A DNA stretch of 11,232 bases from NCBI GenBank assembly GCA_030689585.1, contig JAUYFZ010000013.1, forward strand, positions 1-11,232, read 5' to 3'. The DNA is from Rhodocyclaceae bacterium. GTDB taxonomy: Bacteria; Pseudomonadota; Gammaproteobacteria; Burkholderiales; Rhodocyclaceae. The notes beneath the pieces are model-generated. The model worked only from the letters and a program-made list of their open reading frames with translations. It searched no databases and was not told the DNA's origin. Shown here one piece after another: positions 10,394-11,232 of the stretch (the stretch's first letter is position 1; each line of letters starts with the position of its first letter). The position numbers were made by a program, and so were the translations under genes.

Positions 10394-10885
10394 TTAAACT
10401 TTAAGCACGCGATCACCACGACCGATGCCGCACACCCCCGTGCGCACCGTTTCGAGAATCAGTGCCGTGTCAATCGCCTTGATAAATGAATCGAGCTTGA
10501 CCGTGTTGCCCGTCAGCTCGATGACATAGGTGGATTCTGTCACATCAATGATGCGTCCACGGAAAATATCCGAGATGCGCTTCATTTCCTCACGATCCTG
10601 CCCTGTGGCACGCACTTTGATGAGCATCAATTCACGCTCGATATGCGCCGATTCTGAAAGATCGACGACCTTCACCACATCGATCAACTTGTTCAACTGC
10701 TTGGTGATCTGTTCGATGATGTCATCCGATCCGATGCTGACAATCGTGATGCGGGATAAAGAAGCATCCTCGGTCGGTGCCACGGTCAGGGATTCGATGT
10801 TATAGCCGCGTGCTGAAAACAGGCCGGAAACGCGGGAGAGCGCACCGGCTTCGTTTTCGATCAGGATTGAAATGATATGACGCAT
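10394..10885 (-). CDS. ilvH: Acetolactate synthase small (regulatory) subunit
   Basis: Regulatory partner of the acetolactate synthase large subunit; it activates the enzyme and binds valine for feedback inhibition. From ATG at 10885 it is 163 residues, the same as E. coli IlvH, starting MRHIISILIENEAGALSRVSG. Residues 1 to about 75 are the N-terminal ACT domain (GLFSARGYNIESLTVAPTED). The rest is the C-terminal domain. A TTG two codons upstream (10891) keeps the frame open, but ATG has the better family match and the better ribosome-binding site. It starts two bases after the ilvI stop. The TAA stop lies in the inverted end of the following repeat unit, so the last residues (DRVLKV) may have been altered by that insertion. 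Confidence 0.97.
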   Translation of the reverse strand: MRHIISILIENEAGALSRVSGLFSARGYNIESLTVAPTEDASLSRITIVSIGSDDIIEQITKQLNKLIDVVKVVDLSESAHIERELMLIKVRATGQDREEMKRISDIFRGRIIDVTESTYVIELTGNTVKLDSFIKAIDTALILETVRTGVCGIGRGDRVLKV

Positions 10886-10887
10886 GT

Positions 10888-11232
10888 TCAAAGCTCCTCC
10901 GCCAAAATCAATTCCGATAATCCCTTACCCGCCGCCACCATGGGAAACACGTTCGCTTTAGCATCCGTCAAGAAATTCATGAAGATAAAATCGTCCTTGT
11001 GTTGTTTGCTGAACGCCTCCTTGAGGGCCGGCTCCACATCCGCCGGTTTCTCGATTTGCATCCCGATATGACCATAGGCTTCGGCCAGTTTAACGAAATC
11101 AGGAAGGGCCGCGACATAGGATTCAGAATAACGATTGCCGTGGAACATCTCCTGCCACTGGCGCACCATGCCAAGATAACCGTTGTTGAGGCATAACACC
11201 TTGATCGGCAAACGGAATTGCTTACAGGTCGA
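10888..11232 (-). CDS. ilvI: Acetolactate synthase large (catalytic) subunit, C-terminal 114 residues
   Basis: ThDP-dependent enzyme condensing two pyruvates, or pyruvate and 2-oxobutyrate, in the first common step of branched-chain amino acid synthesis. Only the C-terminal end is in the window. The frame is open to the edge (STCKQFRLPIKVLCLNNGYLGMVRQWQEMF), so the gene continues beyond it. LCLNNGYLGMVRQWQ is the highly conserved stretch after the ThDP/Mg2+ motif; the NNGYLG asparagine normally takes part in metal binding. PDFVKLAEAYGHIGMQIEKP follows the family pattern. The gene lies directly before ilvH (TGA, two bases, ATG). It could equally be called ilvB. Confidence 0.95.
   Translation of the reverse strand, partial: STCKQFRLPIKVLCLNNGYLGMVRQWQEMFHGNRYSESYVAALPDFVKLAEAYGHIGMQIEKPADVEPALKEAFSKQHKDDFIFMNFLTDAKANVFPMVAAGKGLSELILAEEL
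10894..10900 (-). promoter_or_regulatory. Ribosome-binding site for ilvH
   Basis: Minus-strand GGAGGAG (10900-10894), inside the last ilvI codons, lies eight bases before ATG at 10885. This supports that start over the TTG at 10891, which would be too close. Confidence 0.7.

Larger units (their letters stand above)
9945..10398. mobile_element. Possible insertion unit in the ilvH-ilvC gap with 12-bp inverted ends and 6-bp direct repeats
   Basis: TTTAACGTGAAA at 9945-9956 and its exact reverse complement at 10387-10398 bound the gap. CTTTAA flanks both sides immediately (9939-9944 and 10399-10404), like a target duplication. Similarity to repeat copy 1 begins exactly at this boundary (9946 versus 7059), which supports it as a true element end. 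A caution is that the 12-mer is itself nearly palindromic and the flanks are AT-rich, so chance is possible. The ilvH stop codon (10396-10394) lies within the right end. The unit contains repeat copy 2 and the 30-bp tandem array, with no credible gene. Confidence 0.5.

Noticed and set aside
10051..10419. Open frames of 60-120 codons on both strands through the tandem array, with ten-residue repeats such as PLEGGGASLP
   Set aside because: The 30-bp unit is divisible by three and lacks stops in several frames at once, on both strands; composition and position indicate non-coding repeat DNA.
10886..10891. TTG start for ilvH two codons upstream
   Set aside because: ATG at 10885 gives the E. coli length and better spacing from GGAGGAG.

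Overview
The window looks like a proteobacterial chromosome segment of moderate G+C, most likely beta- or deep-branching gammaproteobacterial. This rests on gene order (ilvI-ilvH-ilvC-psd-pssA, and carA-carB-greA with rlmE nearby) and on protein sequence. Every gene I can support lies on the minus strand, so transcription runs from the high coordinates to the low ones.

Layout in transcription order. (1) Branched-chain amino acid and phospholipid block: the C-terminal end of the acetolactate synthase large subunit (10888-11232, cut by the window edge), ilvH, a 460-base gap full of repeats, then ilvC, psd and pssA packed with 0-2 bases between them. IlvI/IlvH/IlvC carry out the first two steps of valine, leucine and isoleucine synthesis; PssA and Psd make phosphatidylserine and decarboxylate it to phosphatidylethanolamine. 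(2) A 426-base gap with two nested repeats, followed by tRNA-Val(GAC), rpsT and an unrecognised 129-residue ORF. (3) Pyrimidine/arginine block: carA-carB-greA with overlapping stops and starts, then a vapBC toxin-antitoxin pair, then the start of rlmE, which runs off the left edge. The vapC stop overlaps the rlmE start (ATGA).

The core genes are ordinary and intact, with their catalytic residues present. The unusual content is the repeats. A 223-bp MITE-like element (7198-7420) has perfect 23-bp terminal inverted repeats and a 9-bp target duplication. It sits inside one copy of a 135-bp dispersed repeat whose second copy is at 9946-10080. The ilvH-ilvC gap is bounded by a 12-bp inverted repeat and a 6-bp direct repeat, and holds a tandem array of six 30-bp palindromic units. 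Repeat sequence also appears to have been taken into coding ends: the C-terminus of CarA, the N-terminus of Psd and the stop codon of IlvH.

I see no evidence for a new multi-gene system. The items most worth following up are the nested mobile repeats, the vapBC-rlmE coupling, the repeat-encoded protein ends and the unknown ORF after rpsT.
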